From NCBI RefSeq assembly GCF_001544015.1, contig NZ_AP014924.1:2480001-2544000 (forward strand): 64,000 nucleotides of DNA, read 5' to 3'. Numbering within the stretch: the stretch's first letter is position 1; each line of letters begins with the position of its first letter. The DNA is from Limnochorda pilosa (lineage in GTDB: Bacteria; Bacillota; Limnochordia; Limnochordales; Limnochordaceae). Below, in pieces: positions 52,130 to 60,932 of the stretch. Below the pieces are notes generated by a model. It ran no database searches. It had not been told where the DNA came from and was given only the letters and a program-made list of their open reading frames with translations. Position numbers and translations under genes: made by a program.

Positions 52130-52239
52130 GCCGCCCCCCTTCGCCCGCGTTCTTCGTGATGCGCTGCCAGGTGAAGCCGGTCGACCGACACGCCTCTCCT
52201 TAAGTATACCGGACCCCGCTTCTTGACGCTACCTGCGCT

Positions 52240-52760
52240 GTCATACCCTGTCGCTGCTCTATCCCCCAAGCCGCCTCCCGGTCCGAGAGCTGGGTGATCC
52301 ACCGGTCGCCACCGGCGCCCCAGGGCCTGCTGGGCCAGCTCCCGCTTGTCGGCCAGCACCTGGTGTGCCGGAGGCGACCAGCTTGTACACCAGCACCCGC
52401 TGGCGCTGGCGGATGCGGTACGCCCGGTCCGTGGCCTGATCCTCCACGGCCGGCTTCCACCAGCGGTCGTAATGGATCACGCAGCTCGCCCGGGTGAGGG
52501 TGAGCCCCGTCCCGCCCGCCTTCAGCGAGAGGATGAAGATACGCGGGGCTGCAGCGCCCTACTGGAAGAGGCGGACCATCTCCGCGCAGGGGAGCATCAC
52601 ACGAACAGGTGCTTCATGACCGTATCCGCCCTCACGTGAGCCGTCGGTGGGTCGCCAGGTCTGCCGCCGCGTCCTGGCAGTCCTTGGTGGATGGGCGCGC
52701 CGGCGGTTTCGTCCAGGAAAACCTGTAGAAGCGCTGCAGCCCCCCACACGCGCCCGTCTC
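52240..52760 (-). pseudogene. Remnant of an SNF2/HelZ-type helicase C-terminus
   Basis: The minus strand reads AEMVRLFQ, an in-frame TAG (52561-52559), then [40 protein letters not shown] and [20 protein letters not shown]: helicase motifs V and VI. A deletion and frameshift then lead to [16 protein letters not shown], and a second shift to [15 protein letters not shown], which restores the usual SNF2 ending. The N-terminal helicase lobes are missing. At least one nonsense and two frameshift lesions make it non-functional. Confidence 0.85.
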
Positions 52761-52957
52761 CTCTCCAGGGTCCCCGCCCCCGTCTGGCGAACGCCTCCAT
52801 GGATGCAGGCGCCCAGGGGGTCTCGGGGTGCCAGAGAGGCCTCGTGACGTTTAGGAACCATCTGGATGCGGCGGGCCCACGCGGCGCCGGCCCGCCGGGG
52901 GTCCCCAGGAGGACTTCCCCGTCCCGAGGTCAACTCCCCACCGGGAGGCGATGAAGC

Positions 52958-53737
52958 ATGGGCCATCTGCACGCGGACTTCGCGGGTGAGGTCGTGCTGG
53001 TCACCGGGGGCGGCCAGGGCATCGGGAGGGCGATCGGGCGGACCTTCGCCGAGTCCGGGGCCCAGGTGGTGGTGGCCGACGTGGACGAGCGGGCGGCCCA
53101 GGAGCAGGTGGAATGGATCGAGGCTCAGGGGGGCCGGGCCCGCTGCGTGCGATGCGACGTGAGTGACCCGGCCGGCGTGGAGGCTCTCATGGCCGATGTG
53201 GCCGCCCACGAGGGGCATCTGGACGTCCTGGTGAACAATGCCGGCGTCATGGTCGCCCGTCCTCCAGAGGAGCTCTCCGTGGCCGAGTGGGACCGGGTCC
53301 TGAACGTCAACCTGCGGGGGGCGTTCTTCTGTACCCGGTACGGGCTGGCGCTGCTCCGAAAGGGCCGGAGCCCCTCGGTGATCCACATCGCCTCCACCCG
53401 GGCGCTCATGTCCGAGCCGAACACCGAGAGCTACGCCGCCTCCAAGGCGGGGCTGCTGGGGCTCACCCACGCCCTGGCCGTCAGCCTGGGGCCCGAGGTG
53501 CGGGTGAACGCCATCCTGCCGGGCTGGATCGACGTGAGCGCCTGGAAGCGTTCGGACCTGGCAAGGCAGGAGGCGCTCCGCCCGGAAGACCACGCCCAGC
53601 ACCCCGCCGGCCGCGTCGGCCGTCCCGAGGACGTGGCTGCGGCCTGCCTCTACCTGGCCTCGGAGGAGGCCTCCTTCGTCACCGGCCAGGTCCTGGTGGT
53701 CGACGGCGGCATGACGGTGAAGATGATCTACGTCTGA
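52958..53737 (+). CDS. Short-chain dehydrogenase/reductase
   Basis: A 259-residue classical SDR. Cofactor motif VVLVTGGGQGIGRAIG (residues 11-26), the NNAGVMVARPP strand, Ser in IHIASTRALM, catalytic Tyr-x3-Lys in ESYAASKAGLLGLTHAL, and the C-terminal ASEEASFVTGQVLVVDGGMT. GGGAGGCGATG precedes ATG 52958. Acidic residue in VVADVDERAAQ suggests NAD rather than NADP. Substrate unknown; no operon partner on the same strand. Confidence 0.93.
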   Translation: MGHLHADFAGEVVLVTGGGQGIGRAIGRTFAESGAQVVVADVDERAAQEQVEWIEAQGGRARCVRCDVSDPAGVEALMADVAAHEGHLDVLVNNAGVMVARPPEELSVAEWDRVLNVNLRGAFFCTRYGLALLRKGRSPSVIHIASTRALMSEPNTESYAASKAGLLGLTHALAVSLGPEVRVNAILPGWIDVSAWKRSDLARQEALRPEDHAQHPAGRVGRPEDVAAACLYLASEEASFVTGQVLVVDGGMTVKMIYV

Positions 53738-53830
53738 GCCCGGCGCCCCGAGCCCGGAGGGCGACCTCCACGGCCCTGGCGATGATGGTCTTCCCCGCCC
53801 CCGAGAGGCCGGAGGAGCCCATGGACCTCG
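53738..53830 (-). pseudogene. P-loop fragment resembling APS kinase (CysC)
   Basis: The minus strand reads MGSSGLSGAGKTIIARAVEV then ALRARGAGL, like the G-L-S-G-A-G-K-[ST]-T-[IL]-A opening of adenylylsulfate kinases, and loses similarity after about 30 residues. It lies between the SDR and UbiD genes with no room for a full kinase. Short, so only a tentative call. Confidence 0.45.
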
Positions 53831-53957
53831 ACTCTCCAGGCGCGCTGTTCCGTTCCGCGGCGGCGACTCCCCAACTGGGAGCCGGTCCAACGGGAGGCCC
53901 CATGGCAGCCGCCGCTCCTACGGCCGCTCTCTGTCTGTGACCCCGTCTTGCCGCCGC

Positions 53958-55385
53958 CTATGAGTCCAGTTCCATCGCCCGCAGATCGACCCGCTCCAGA
54001 CCCGCCGGTCGAGCCTTCTCCGCCGCGGCATCGACAGGCCGGGTGGCGTCGATGCCGATCTTGGTCACCTGCATGCCCTTGGCTCCACCGGACTCCACCA
54101 GCGGGTCCAGGGGGTGGCCTTTGGCCCCAGGGACGGAGAAAACGTCCGACTCCGCGCGAACGTTGCGGTAGACCGCCTCCAGCACCGCCCTTTCGTCGAA
54201 GACGTCGACATCCTCGTCCACTACGATAACGTAGCGGATGAACGGGTCGGCGGCAAGCACGGCGCACGCCACGTTCTTGGGTTCCCCCTCTACCCGCTTC
54301 CGCATGGAGACGTAGCAGGCCAACCGGCAGTAGGCCGACGGCGGCATGAACACCTCCCGGACCCCGGGGGACGCCACGGACGCCATGCGGTGAATGAACG
54401 ACAGCCTCGGGGTCCCACCCAGAAGCTGGTGGTCCGGGTATCCGGAGACGACGTCCAGGTAGACGGGATCGGCGCGGCGCATCATCCCGGTCACGTGGAT
54501 CACCGGGTTGCGGAGCACCTTTCCGTACGTGCCGCCGTACTCACCGAAAGGCCCCTCGTCCGCCCGCTCCTCGGGCGGAACGTAGCCCTCGATCACGAAC
54601 TCGGCGTCGGCGGGTACCTCCAGGGGTACAGTCGCCGCGCGCACCAGGCGCAGCGGCCGCTCCATCAGCGCCCCGACCACCGAGTACTCGTCGGTCCCGA
54701 AGGGCACGAAGCTGAGCACGCCCAGGTAGAAGGCCGGGTGGTGACCTACGGTGATGGCCACCGGCATGGTCTCGCCCCGGTCCCGGTACTTCTGGTAGAT
54801 CAACCAGGCGTGGCTGGTCTCGGCCAGGTGAATGCCCAACCTGCGATCGTCGTGGATCTTGTGCCGGTAGATCCCGATGTTGCGGATCCCGGTGTCCGGG
54901 TCCTTCACCACCATCGCGCCGCTGGTGATGTAGGGCCCCGAGTCCTTCTCGTTGTGGGAGATCCGGGGCAGCCCCCGGAGCGTGACCTCCTCTCCGGTCG
55001 CCACCACCTGCCGGACTGGGGCGTCTTGCCCATCGACCAGCTCCGGATCGACGAGCCGGGCCTCTCTCGCCCGGAACGCGGCGCTCAGCTCCCGCTCCTC
55101 CACACCGAGTGCCAAGGCCATGCGCCTTCGACTGGCGAACAGGTTGGTCACCACCGGATAGGGGGTCCCATCCACCCGCTTGAAGAGAAGGGCCGGGCGG
55201 CGCCCCACGCGTTCGAGCGCCACCGCGACCGCGGTCACTTCCCACCCGGGATCGACCGCCTTTTGAACCGTGCGCAACTCCTCCGGATAGCGCCTGCTGA
55301 GCTCCTCCAGGTACGAGCGGAGATCGGGCGCCCCCGTAGACGGCCTCGGGCTGCCGGGTCGGCGTTGCGGCCACATGGCCGTCAT
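53958..55385 (-). CDS. UbiD family decarboxylase
   Basis: A 475-residue prFMN-dependent (de)carboxylase. Marks: HNEKDSGPYITSGAMVVKDP, the prFMN/metal segment NIGIYRHKIHDDRRLGIHL, HHPAFYLGVLSFVPFGTDEY, the catalytic-acid loop RADEGPFGEYGGTYGKVL, and GYPDHQLLGGTPRLSFIHRM. It removes or adds carboxyl groups on aromatic or alpha,beta-unsaturated acids. Last gene of the TAXI-TRAP-DUF6282-DapA-UbiD operon; its ATG overlaps the preceding stop (ATGA). It needs the flavin made by UbiX, encoded 6 kb away. Confidence 0.94.
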   Translation of the reverse strand: MTAMWPQRRPGSPRPSTGAPDLRSYLEELSRRYPEELRTVQKAVDPGWEVTAVAVALERVGRRPALLFKRVDGTPYPVVTNLFASRRRMALALGVEERELSAAFRAREARLVDPELVDGQDAPVRQVVATGEEVTLRGLPRISHNEKDSGPYITSGAMVVKDPDTGIRNIGIYRHKIHDDRRLGIHLAETSHAWLIYQKYRDRGETMPVAITVGHHPAFYLGVLSFVPFGTDEYSVVGALMERPLRLVRAATVPLEVPADAEFVIEGYVPPEERADEGPFGEYGGTYGKVLRNPVIHVTGMMRRADPVYLDVVSGYPDHQLLGGTPRLSFIHRMASVASPGVREVFMPPSAYCRLACYVSMRKRVEGEPKNVACAVLAADPFIRYVIVVDEDVDVFDERAVLEAVYRNVRAESDVFSVPGAKGHPLDPLVESGGAKGMQVTKIGIDATRPVDAAAEKARPAGLERVDLRAMELDS

Positions 55386-56338
55386 ACGACCCTGAGTTGC
55401 CCGCGCAGGCCGGATTCGGCAAGATCCTGCCGGATGCGGGCAATGTCCTCATCCGAGAGCGGGACGAGCGGGGGCCGCATCAGCGGCGAGCGGAGCCGCC
55501 CCAAGAGGTACATGGCGTACTTCATCCGCTGGTGGGCGTTACCCGAAGGCTCACCAAATCGGTAGACCAGGCGGCCCAGCGGATAGATCTCGTCCTGGAC
55601 GGTCTTGGCGCGCCGCAGGTCCATGTCCCGGACCGCGGCCACCAGGGCGACCATGAGGTCCGGCACGAAGCCTGCGAACCCGATGAGCGCCCCGTCGGCA
55701 CCCTCCACCAGCGTGGGCAGCAGGTACTCGTCGTGGCAGGTGAGGATGGTCACGTCCGGATGCCGCTGCTTCAGCACCCGGAAATCGTGGTTGTACCGGG
55801 CCATCTCCCGGGTGCCCATCTTGATGGCCACCACGTGGGGCTGGGCGGCCATGTCGAGGAGCTCCTCCAGGGAGTAGCCGGCCTTGGACCACGCCGGGTA
55901 CTGGTGCACGATGATCGCGAGCCCCGACGCCTCACCCACGTCGGCGAAAAAGCGCTGGGCCATCCCCTTCCCCTTGCCGAAGCGCAGCCAGTGGTGCGGG
56001 GGCATCAGCAGGATGCCGCTGGCTCCTGCCCTCTTGGCCGCCTTCGCCTGGTCGATGGCGTCCAGCGTCCCCTCGGCCAAGACGCCGCTGACCACCGGCA
56101 CCTTGTCTCCGACCGCCTCGACCGCCAGTTCGATCACCCGCGCCCGCTCGGCGTTGTTGAGGGAGGTGATCTCGCCCGTGTGGCCGTTCACCACCACCCC
56201 GGAGATCCCCTCGTGGGAGACCAGCCACTGGAGGTAGCGCGTGAACTCCTCCTCGTCGATGCTGTAGTCGTCGTTGAACGGCAACAGCGTTGCCGGAAAC
56301 ACGCCGGACCACCTGGCGGGATTCTTCAGGTCGCTCAC
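55382..56338 (-). CDS. Dihydrodipicolinate synthase (DapA)-family lyase/aldolase
   Basis: A 318-residue class I aldolase barrel. The Schiff-base lysine is in HVVAIKMGTREMARY; GVVVNGHTGEITSLNNAERA corresponds to the G-T-T-G-E loop with substitutions (GHTGE), and the region of the catalytic Tyr reads LAIIVHQYPAWSK. These changes from true DapA, and the catabolic operon, point to a pyruvate-dependent lyase, hydratase or aldolase for a carboxylic acid rather than lysine synthesis. Linked by ATGA to UbiD. Confidence 0.88.
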   Translation of the reverse strand: MSDLKNPARWSGVFPATLLPFNDDYSIDEEEFTRYLQWLVSHEGISGVVVNGHTGEITSLNNAERARVIELAVEAVGDKVPVVSGVLAEGTLDAIDQAKAAKRAGASGILLMPPHHWLRFGKGKGMAQRFFADVGEASGLAIIVHQYPAWSKAGYSLEELLDMAAQPHVVAIKMGTREMARYNHDFRVLKQRHPDVTILTCHDEYLLPTLVEGADGALIGFAGFVPDLMVALVAAVRDMDLRRAKTVQDEIYPLGRLVYRFGEPSGNAHQRMKYAMYLLGRLRSPLMRPPLVPLSDEDIARIRQDLAESGLRGQLRVV

Positions 56339-56389
56339 CTTCGTCGTCTCCTCTCTTCTCGAATCGTCCGGACCCAGGTCGGCCCGGGC

Positions 56390-57472
56390 CTATGCCTCCA
56401 GGCCCAAGTGCCGGGCCGGGGTCGTCTGAAACACCTTGCGCACGTCCTCCTTGGAAACGCCATAGGCCAGCAGCATCTGGATCATCCAGCGGTTGGCCGC
56501 CACGTGGGGCGGGTTGTGGATCTGGCCGAAGTCGGAGCCGTAGACCAGGTTGTCGGCGCCTACTTCCTGAACGATCCGCGCGGCGTACACCGGCCCGCTC
56601 TCGTGCAGCGGAAAGGCCAGGGCCCCCAAGCCGGACAGCATCAGCTTGACACCCTCTCGAGCCACCTCCTTCATCTGGTCCAGGCTGTGCTTGGAGTGGA
56701 TGTGCGCCGGGTGGATCACCTCGAGACGCCGGACCCCCAGCCGTTTGGCCTCCTCCATGACGGCCTTGGTCTCCTCGTAGGGGTAGTGACCGGAGGCGAG
56801 GATCAGGTCGTTGTCCGCGCAGATGCGAAGGATCTCCTCGAGTTCCGGCAGCACCCGGTAGTGCTCGTCGACAATCCGCAGCCCATCACCGCTCAGGTCG
56901 TCGTAGACGACCCGCCGGTGATGGTACGAGTCGACCATGGGCAGCCAGACGTACTTCATTCCAGGAAACCCCAGGCAGCGCTTGACCGCCTCCGGGTTGA
57001 GCCCACCGACCGACCGGTTGAGGGTGACGCCCCCAAAGACCTTGACCGGGGTCATCTCATGCTCTTCGGCCCAGCGATCCACCGCCCGCTGGACCAGGGC
57101 GTTCCGGGAGGCCGACGGGGTGTACCAGGTCTTGATCACCACCGCCCGCATCCCCGCCCTGGTACAGTCGATGGCCAGCTCGTCCTCCAGCATCAGCCGC
57201 TCGAAAGGCTCCGAGCCACCATGGGCGTGGATGTCGATCGACCCGATCATGAGCTCGTGGATGTCCTCTTGCCTCACCTTGATACCGGCGAGGAAACGAC
57301 GGTATTGAATGTTGACGAACTGCGCTTGCTGGCGCAGGAGGTAGTCGATCACCTCGTCAGGGGTACCGGGCGGCACATCGGGACGCGTCCACTCTCTCAG
57401 CCGCTCGACTCTCTCCTGGGGAACCTGGATCTTCAGGATCTCCTCCAGGCGCATCTCTTCGGACTGGGCCAT
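56390..57472 (-). CDS. DUF6282 family protein (amidohydrolase-like)
   Basis: About 360 residues; ATG 57472 has AGGAGG upstream, with a longer GTG start possible at 57493. It has a 75-residue helical N-terminal extension, then MIGSIDIHAHGGSEPFERLM (metal-type D-x-H-x-H), AVVIKTWYTPSASRNALVQR, YVWLPMVDSYHHRRVV, EVIHPAHIHSKHSLDQ and YGSDFGQIHNPP. It is homologous to the gene at 16527-17501, which also sits beside TAXI/TRAP genes. Presumably it hydrolyses or hydrates the imported compound. Confidence 0.82.
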   Translation of the reverse strand: MAQSEEMRLEEILKIQVPQERVERLREWTRPDVPPGTPDEVIDYLLRQQAQFVNIQYRRFLAGIKVRQEDIHELMIGSIDIHAHGGSEPFERLMLEDELAIDCTRAGMRAVVIKTWYTPSASRNALVQRAVDRWAEEHEMTPVKVFGGVTLNRSVGGLNPEAVKRCLGFPGMKYVWLPMVDSYHHRRVVYDDLSGDGLRIVDEHYRVLPELEEILRICADNDLILASGHYPYEETKAVMEEAKRLGVRRLEVIHPAHIHSKHSLDQMKEVAREGVKLMLSGLGALAFPLHESGPVYAARIVQEVGADNLVYGSDFGQIHNPPHVAANRWMIQMLLAYGVSKEDVRKVFQTTPARHLGLEA

Positions 57473-57549
57473 GTCGTGCGAATCCTCCTCCACGGCTACG
57501 GTCTATGAGATCACGTCTCTACCCCATCGCGCGTGCACCCTGTCGCTCC

Positions 57550-59502
57550 TCAGCGCGACGGCCCTCCGGCAACCGCCTGTCCCGGCCCAAACCGGTCCCC
57601 GATGAGCCAGGCCAGTGCAAGAAGACCGATGCCGACGGCGTCCGTCACCAGGCCGGGGCGGATCAGAAAGAGCCCGGCGATGAAGAGCGCCGTGCGGGCG
57701 ACGACCCCAATGCGCCCCTTCAGGTATCCGGTCACGGAGGCCGCGATGCAGTAGACACCGAGTAGCGCGGTGACCACGGACCCCAGGATCTTCCAGGTCG
57801 TTCCGACCATCAGCAGGCTCGGCGAGTAGACGAACATGAAGGGAACGATGTAGCCGACGATGCCGAGACCGAAAGCGCTCCAGCCGACCCGGGCGGGATT
57901 GGCACCGCCGATGCCTGCAGCTGCGTACGCGGTAAGGGCTACTGGAGGCGTGATGGTGCTGATGATCCCGAAGTAGAAGACGAACATGTGGGCGGCTATC
58001 GGCTGCACGCCCATGGACTCCAGAGCAGGGGCGGCCAGCGTCGCCAGCACGAGGTAGACCGCTGTGGCCGGCAGCCCCATGCCGAGAATCAGGGAGGCTA
58101 CCATGGTGATCACCAGAGCGAGCAGCAGGTTGCCCCGAGAAAGCTCGAGCAGCGAGCTGGAGAAGGTCACACCCAACCCTGTCATGCTCACGATACCAAG
58201 GATGATGCCAGCCGCCGCGCAGGCGGTAGCGACCGGAGCGGCGTTCCGCACCCCCGTGTCCAGTGCCCTCAGGACCCTCGGCAGGTCCAGGCGAGTCTCG
58301 CGGCGGAGCCACGAGACGGCGACGAGGATCAGCGTCGACCACACGACCGCCTTCATGGGCGACCAGCGATCGAGCAGAAAGTAGATCAGGGCCGCCAGGG
58401 GGATGAGCAGGTGACCCCCTTGTCTCAGGGTCTTGCGCACGTCCGGCAGGCTCTCGGACGGGAGACTCACGATCCCCCGCCTCTGAGCCTCGAAGTCGAC
58501 CATCAAGAAGACGGCAACGAAGTACAGCACGGCCGGGATGGCCGCCGCGATCGCCACGTCGGTGTACGTCACGCGCAGGTACTCGGCCATGATGAACGCT
58601 GCTGCACCCATCACCGGCGGCATGATCATGCCGCCGGTGGAGGCGGCCGCCTCGACGGCACAGGCCACGTGGTTGGGATAGCCGTTGCGTCTCATCAGCG
58701 GGATCGTGAAGGTACCGGTGGTGACGGCGTTGGCGATGGGTGAGCCGGAGATGGTCCCCATCAGCGCGCTGCTGATCACCGAGGTCTTGGCCGCGCCTCC
58801 CCGGAAGCGGCCGGCAACGGCATAGGCCAGGTCGATGAAGAACTTCCCGCCCCCGGACTCGTTGAGGAACGCGCCGAATAGGATGAACAGGATGATGAAG
58901 GTAGCGGAGATGCCGATGGGCGTCCCGAAGATGCCCTCAGTGGTGGAGTACAGGAATGAGACCACTCGTGAGAGCGAGTACCCCCGGTGACGCAGGATAC
59001 CCGGCAAGTACGGCCCCAACTGGGCGTAGACCAGGAAGATCAGCGCCGTCAGGCTCAAGAACCAGCCCGCGGTCCGCCTGGCCGCCTCTAGGGTGATCAC
59101 GATCATCATGGTGCCCATCACCAGCTCCTGCGGGCTTGGCATGAAGACCCTAAGGAGCCGGTTTTGCCAGTTGGCCAGCAGGTAGATCGTGGCCACGGCC
59201 ACGCCGGCGACCAGCACGAGATCGAAAACGGTGACGCCGGTCTTTCGCTGGCGGCGAGCGGGATAGATGAAGAAGACGAGCGCCGCCAGCAACCCCCAGT
59301 GGGCGGCCCTCTGCACCGAGGCCGAAAAGACCCCAAACAACCCCGTGTACAGGTGAAGCAGCCCGGCGAAGACTGCCAGTGCCGTGGCTACATGGCCCCA
59401 GAGGCCGCCGCGATCTGGGGGTTGATCGGGATCGGGGATCACATCGGTGCGAAGACTTTGGGCTTCAACGCCTGCGAGCTTTGGATCTTGGCTGGCTGCC
59501 AT
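57550..59502 (-). CDS. TRAP transporter fused permease (4TM + 12TM)
   Basis: A 650-residue membrane protein, third of its kind in the window. ATG 59502 has AGGAG nine bases upstream. A 30-residue soluble N-terminus precedes the first helix. Marks: ALMGTISGSPIANAVTTGTF, AAASTGGMIMPPVMGAAAF, LILGMGLPATAVYLVLATL, and TITPPVALTAYAAAGIGGAN. It forms the carrier with the TAXI protein encoded immediately upstream. Confidence 0.95.
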   Translation of the reverse strand: MAASQDPKLAGVEAQSLRTDVIPDPDQPPDRGGLWGHVATALAVFAGLLHLYTGLFGVFSASVQRAAHWGLLAALVFFIYPARRQRKTGVTVFDLVLVAGVAVATIYLLANWQNRLLRVFMPSPQELVMGTMMIVITLEAARRTAGWFLSLTALIFLVYAQLGPYLPGILRHRGYSLSRVVSFLYSTTEGIFGTPIGISATFIILFILFGAFLNESGGGKFFIDLAYAVAGRFRGGAAKTSVISSALMGTISGSPIANAVTTGTFTIPLMRRNGYPNHVACAVEAAASTGGMIMPPVMGAAAFIMAEYLRVTYTDVAIAAAIPAVLYFVAVFLMVDFEAQRRGIVSLPSESLPDVRKTLRQGGHLLIPLAALIYFLLDRWSPMKAVVWSTLILVAVSWLRRETRLDLPRVLRALDTGVRNAAPVATACAAAGIILGIVSMTGLGVTFSSSLLELSRGNLLLALVITMVASLILGMGLPATAVYLVLATLAAPALESMGVQPIAAHMFVFYFGIISTITPPVALTAYAAAGIGGANPARVGWSAFGLGIVGYIVPFMFVYSPSLLMVGTTWKILGSVVTALLGVYCIAASVTGYLKGRIGVVARTALFIAGLFLIRPGLVTDAVGIGLLALAWLIGDRFGPGQAVAGGPSR

Positions 59503-59651
59503 GCTGCCACACTCCTGTTCACCGGGCGCCTCGGCCCGGGAGCATCGCTGCAGGATAGGGCCTGGAGCACTTGCCATCCCGATCCCGGTCCTTGCCTGGA
59601 GCGCCGCGGGCTTGCTGCCACGGCGCCCCAGGGTAAAGCCATGCCCGAGTT

Positions 59652-60653
59652 CTACTGCTCAAGCACGCCCTTCTCTCGGAAGTACCGGGCCGCGCCGGGG
59701 TGGAGCGGGATCGGGGTCTTGGCGGCATCCTCCAAGGTGACCCAGCGCGCCACCGGATGCACCTGGTAGAATTCATCCAGGTGGTCGAAGATCGCGGCGG
59801 TGATCTGGTAGACGGTTTCCTCATCCATGCGACTCGTGACCATCACCATGTTGCTGGTGGCGATCGTTCGGACGGTCGCCGTGAGCTGCGGGTAATACTG
59901 AGAGGTGATGTCGATGCCGGAGAAGTAGGGGTACTGCTCCAGGAAGCCGTTTCGCTCCTCTTCGGTCAGACTCATGAGCTGGATCTTCTTGGTCCCGGCA
60001 AAGGCCTCTTGAACGGCCGGCGAGGGGATGCCCGCCTGCACGATGGCCATGTCCACGTGGCCGTCCAGAAGGGCGCTGACCCCCTCTGCAAAGGAGATGT
60101 AGCTCGGCCGGACGTCCTTGATCGAGAGACCGAAGTAGTCGAGGACGTTTTCGAACACCAGGAAAGAGCTGTTGCCTGGAGGTCCCACGGCCACCCGTTT
60201 GCCCTTGAGGTCCCGGATCGAGCGGATGCCGGAGTCTGCCATGACGACGTACTGAGCCGCTCCGGGCGCCAGGCCAATGAACAGTCCTCTCAGGTCGCTG
60301 AATTCGGCGGGGAATGGCTTCATCCCATGGTACGCGAAGTAGGCGATGTGCGCGTTGGCGATTCCGATCTCCGCATCGCCCTGCTGCAGCAGCGCGGGGT
60401 TCTCGACCGTGCCGCCGGTCACCTCCACCCGAGACTCAAGCCCGGGTACGTACTTCTTGACCATCTCACCGATGCCCACGCCAACCGGGTAGTAGGCGCC
60501 ACCGAGCGGTCCGCTGGCCACCGTGATCAACTGAGAACGGGCCCCAGCGGCCGATCCTTGAACAGCGCCAACGGTCAGCGCCATGAGAAGGGCGACGGTC
60601 ATCCAGAGAGAGGGGAACGCCGGATGCAGACGGTGGATAAAACCTTTTAGCAT
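59652..60653 (-). CDS. TAXI-family TRAP transporter solute-binding protein
   Basis: A 333-residue secreted protein. ATG 60653 follows GGAGGAGGGTATTC, and a signal peptide (MTVALLMALTVGAVQGSAAG) is present. Binding loop VASGPLGGAYYPVGVGIGEM; then GDAEIGIANAHIAYFAYHGM and LKGKRVAVGPPGNSSFLVFE. First gene of the minus operon; its upstream region is shared with the divergent LacI regulator. Confidence 0.94.
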   Translation of the reverse strand: MLKGFIHRLHPAFPSLWMTVALLMALTVGAVQGSAAGARSQLITVASGPLGGAYYPVGVGIGEMVKKYVPGLESRVEVTGGTVENPALLQQGDAEIGIANAHIAYFAYHGMKPFPAEFSDLRGLFIGLAPGAAQYVVMADSGIRSIRDLKGKRVAVGPPGNSSFLVFENVLDYFGLSIKDVRPSYISFAEGVSALLDGHVDMAIVQAGIPSPAVQEAFAGTKKIQLMSLTEEERNGFLEQYPYFSGIDITSQYYPQLTATVRTIATSNMVMVTSRMDEETVYQITAAIFDHLDEFYQVHPVARWVTLEDAAKTPIPLHPGAARYFREKGVLEQ

Positions 60654-60785
60654 GAATACCCTCCTCCTCCGATTTCCTCGGACCATGCAAGACATGAAAC
60701 CCTGTATTTACGGCATTTTATCGGGATCGTTGCCGGACACGAGACCCTCCCTTCGAACCTAAAACGTCTCACTTCCCCAATACGA

Positions 60786-60807
60786 GGCAGGGTTGCACAA
60801 TCCTGCC
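60786..60807. promoter_or_regulatory. LacI-type operator palindrome
   Basis: A 22-bp near-palindrome from GGCAGG to CCTGCC with TTG / CAA inside; 18 of 22 positions are symmetric. It overlaps the -35 box of the lacI-type gene promoter and lies about 130 bases upstream of the TAXI start. The neighbouring LacI-family protein is the likely ligand. Confidence 0.6.
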
Positions 60808-60821
60808 GGGTCTGATATCTT
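60793..60821 (+). promoter_or_regulatory. Promoter of the LacI-family regulator gene
   Basis: TTGCAC (60793-60798) and TATCTT (60816-60821) with a 17-base spacer. The -35 box lies inside the palindrome, suggesting autorepression. The leader would be about 105 bases. Confidence 0.5.
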
Positions 60822-60932
60822 TTTGGTGGAGGCAACCCGAAACGCCTATCGTCGGAGAGCCCCCGCCTCGCCAGACGGCAAGCCAGACGGGACACCGCGA
60901 AACCGGACCGCCGTAGGAGCAGGAGGCCGCCC

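Noticed and set aside
55397-57508. A 703-codon plus-strand open frame
   Set aside because: Antisense to the DapA-like and DUF6282 genes; His/Arg/Asp-rich composition with no motifs, a reverse-strand shadow.
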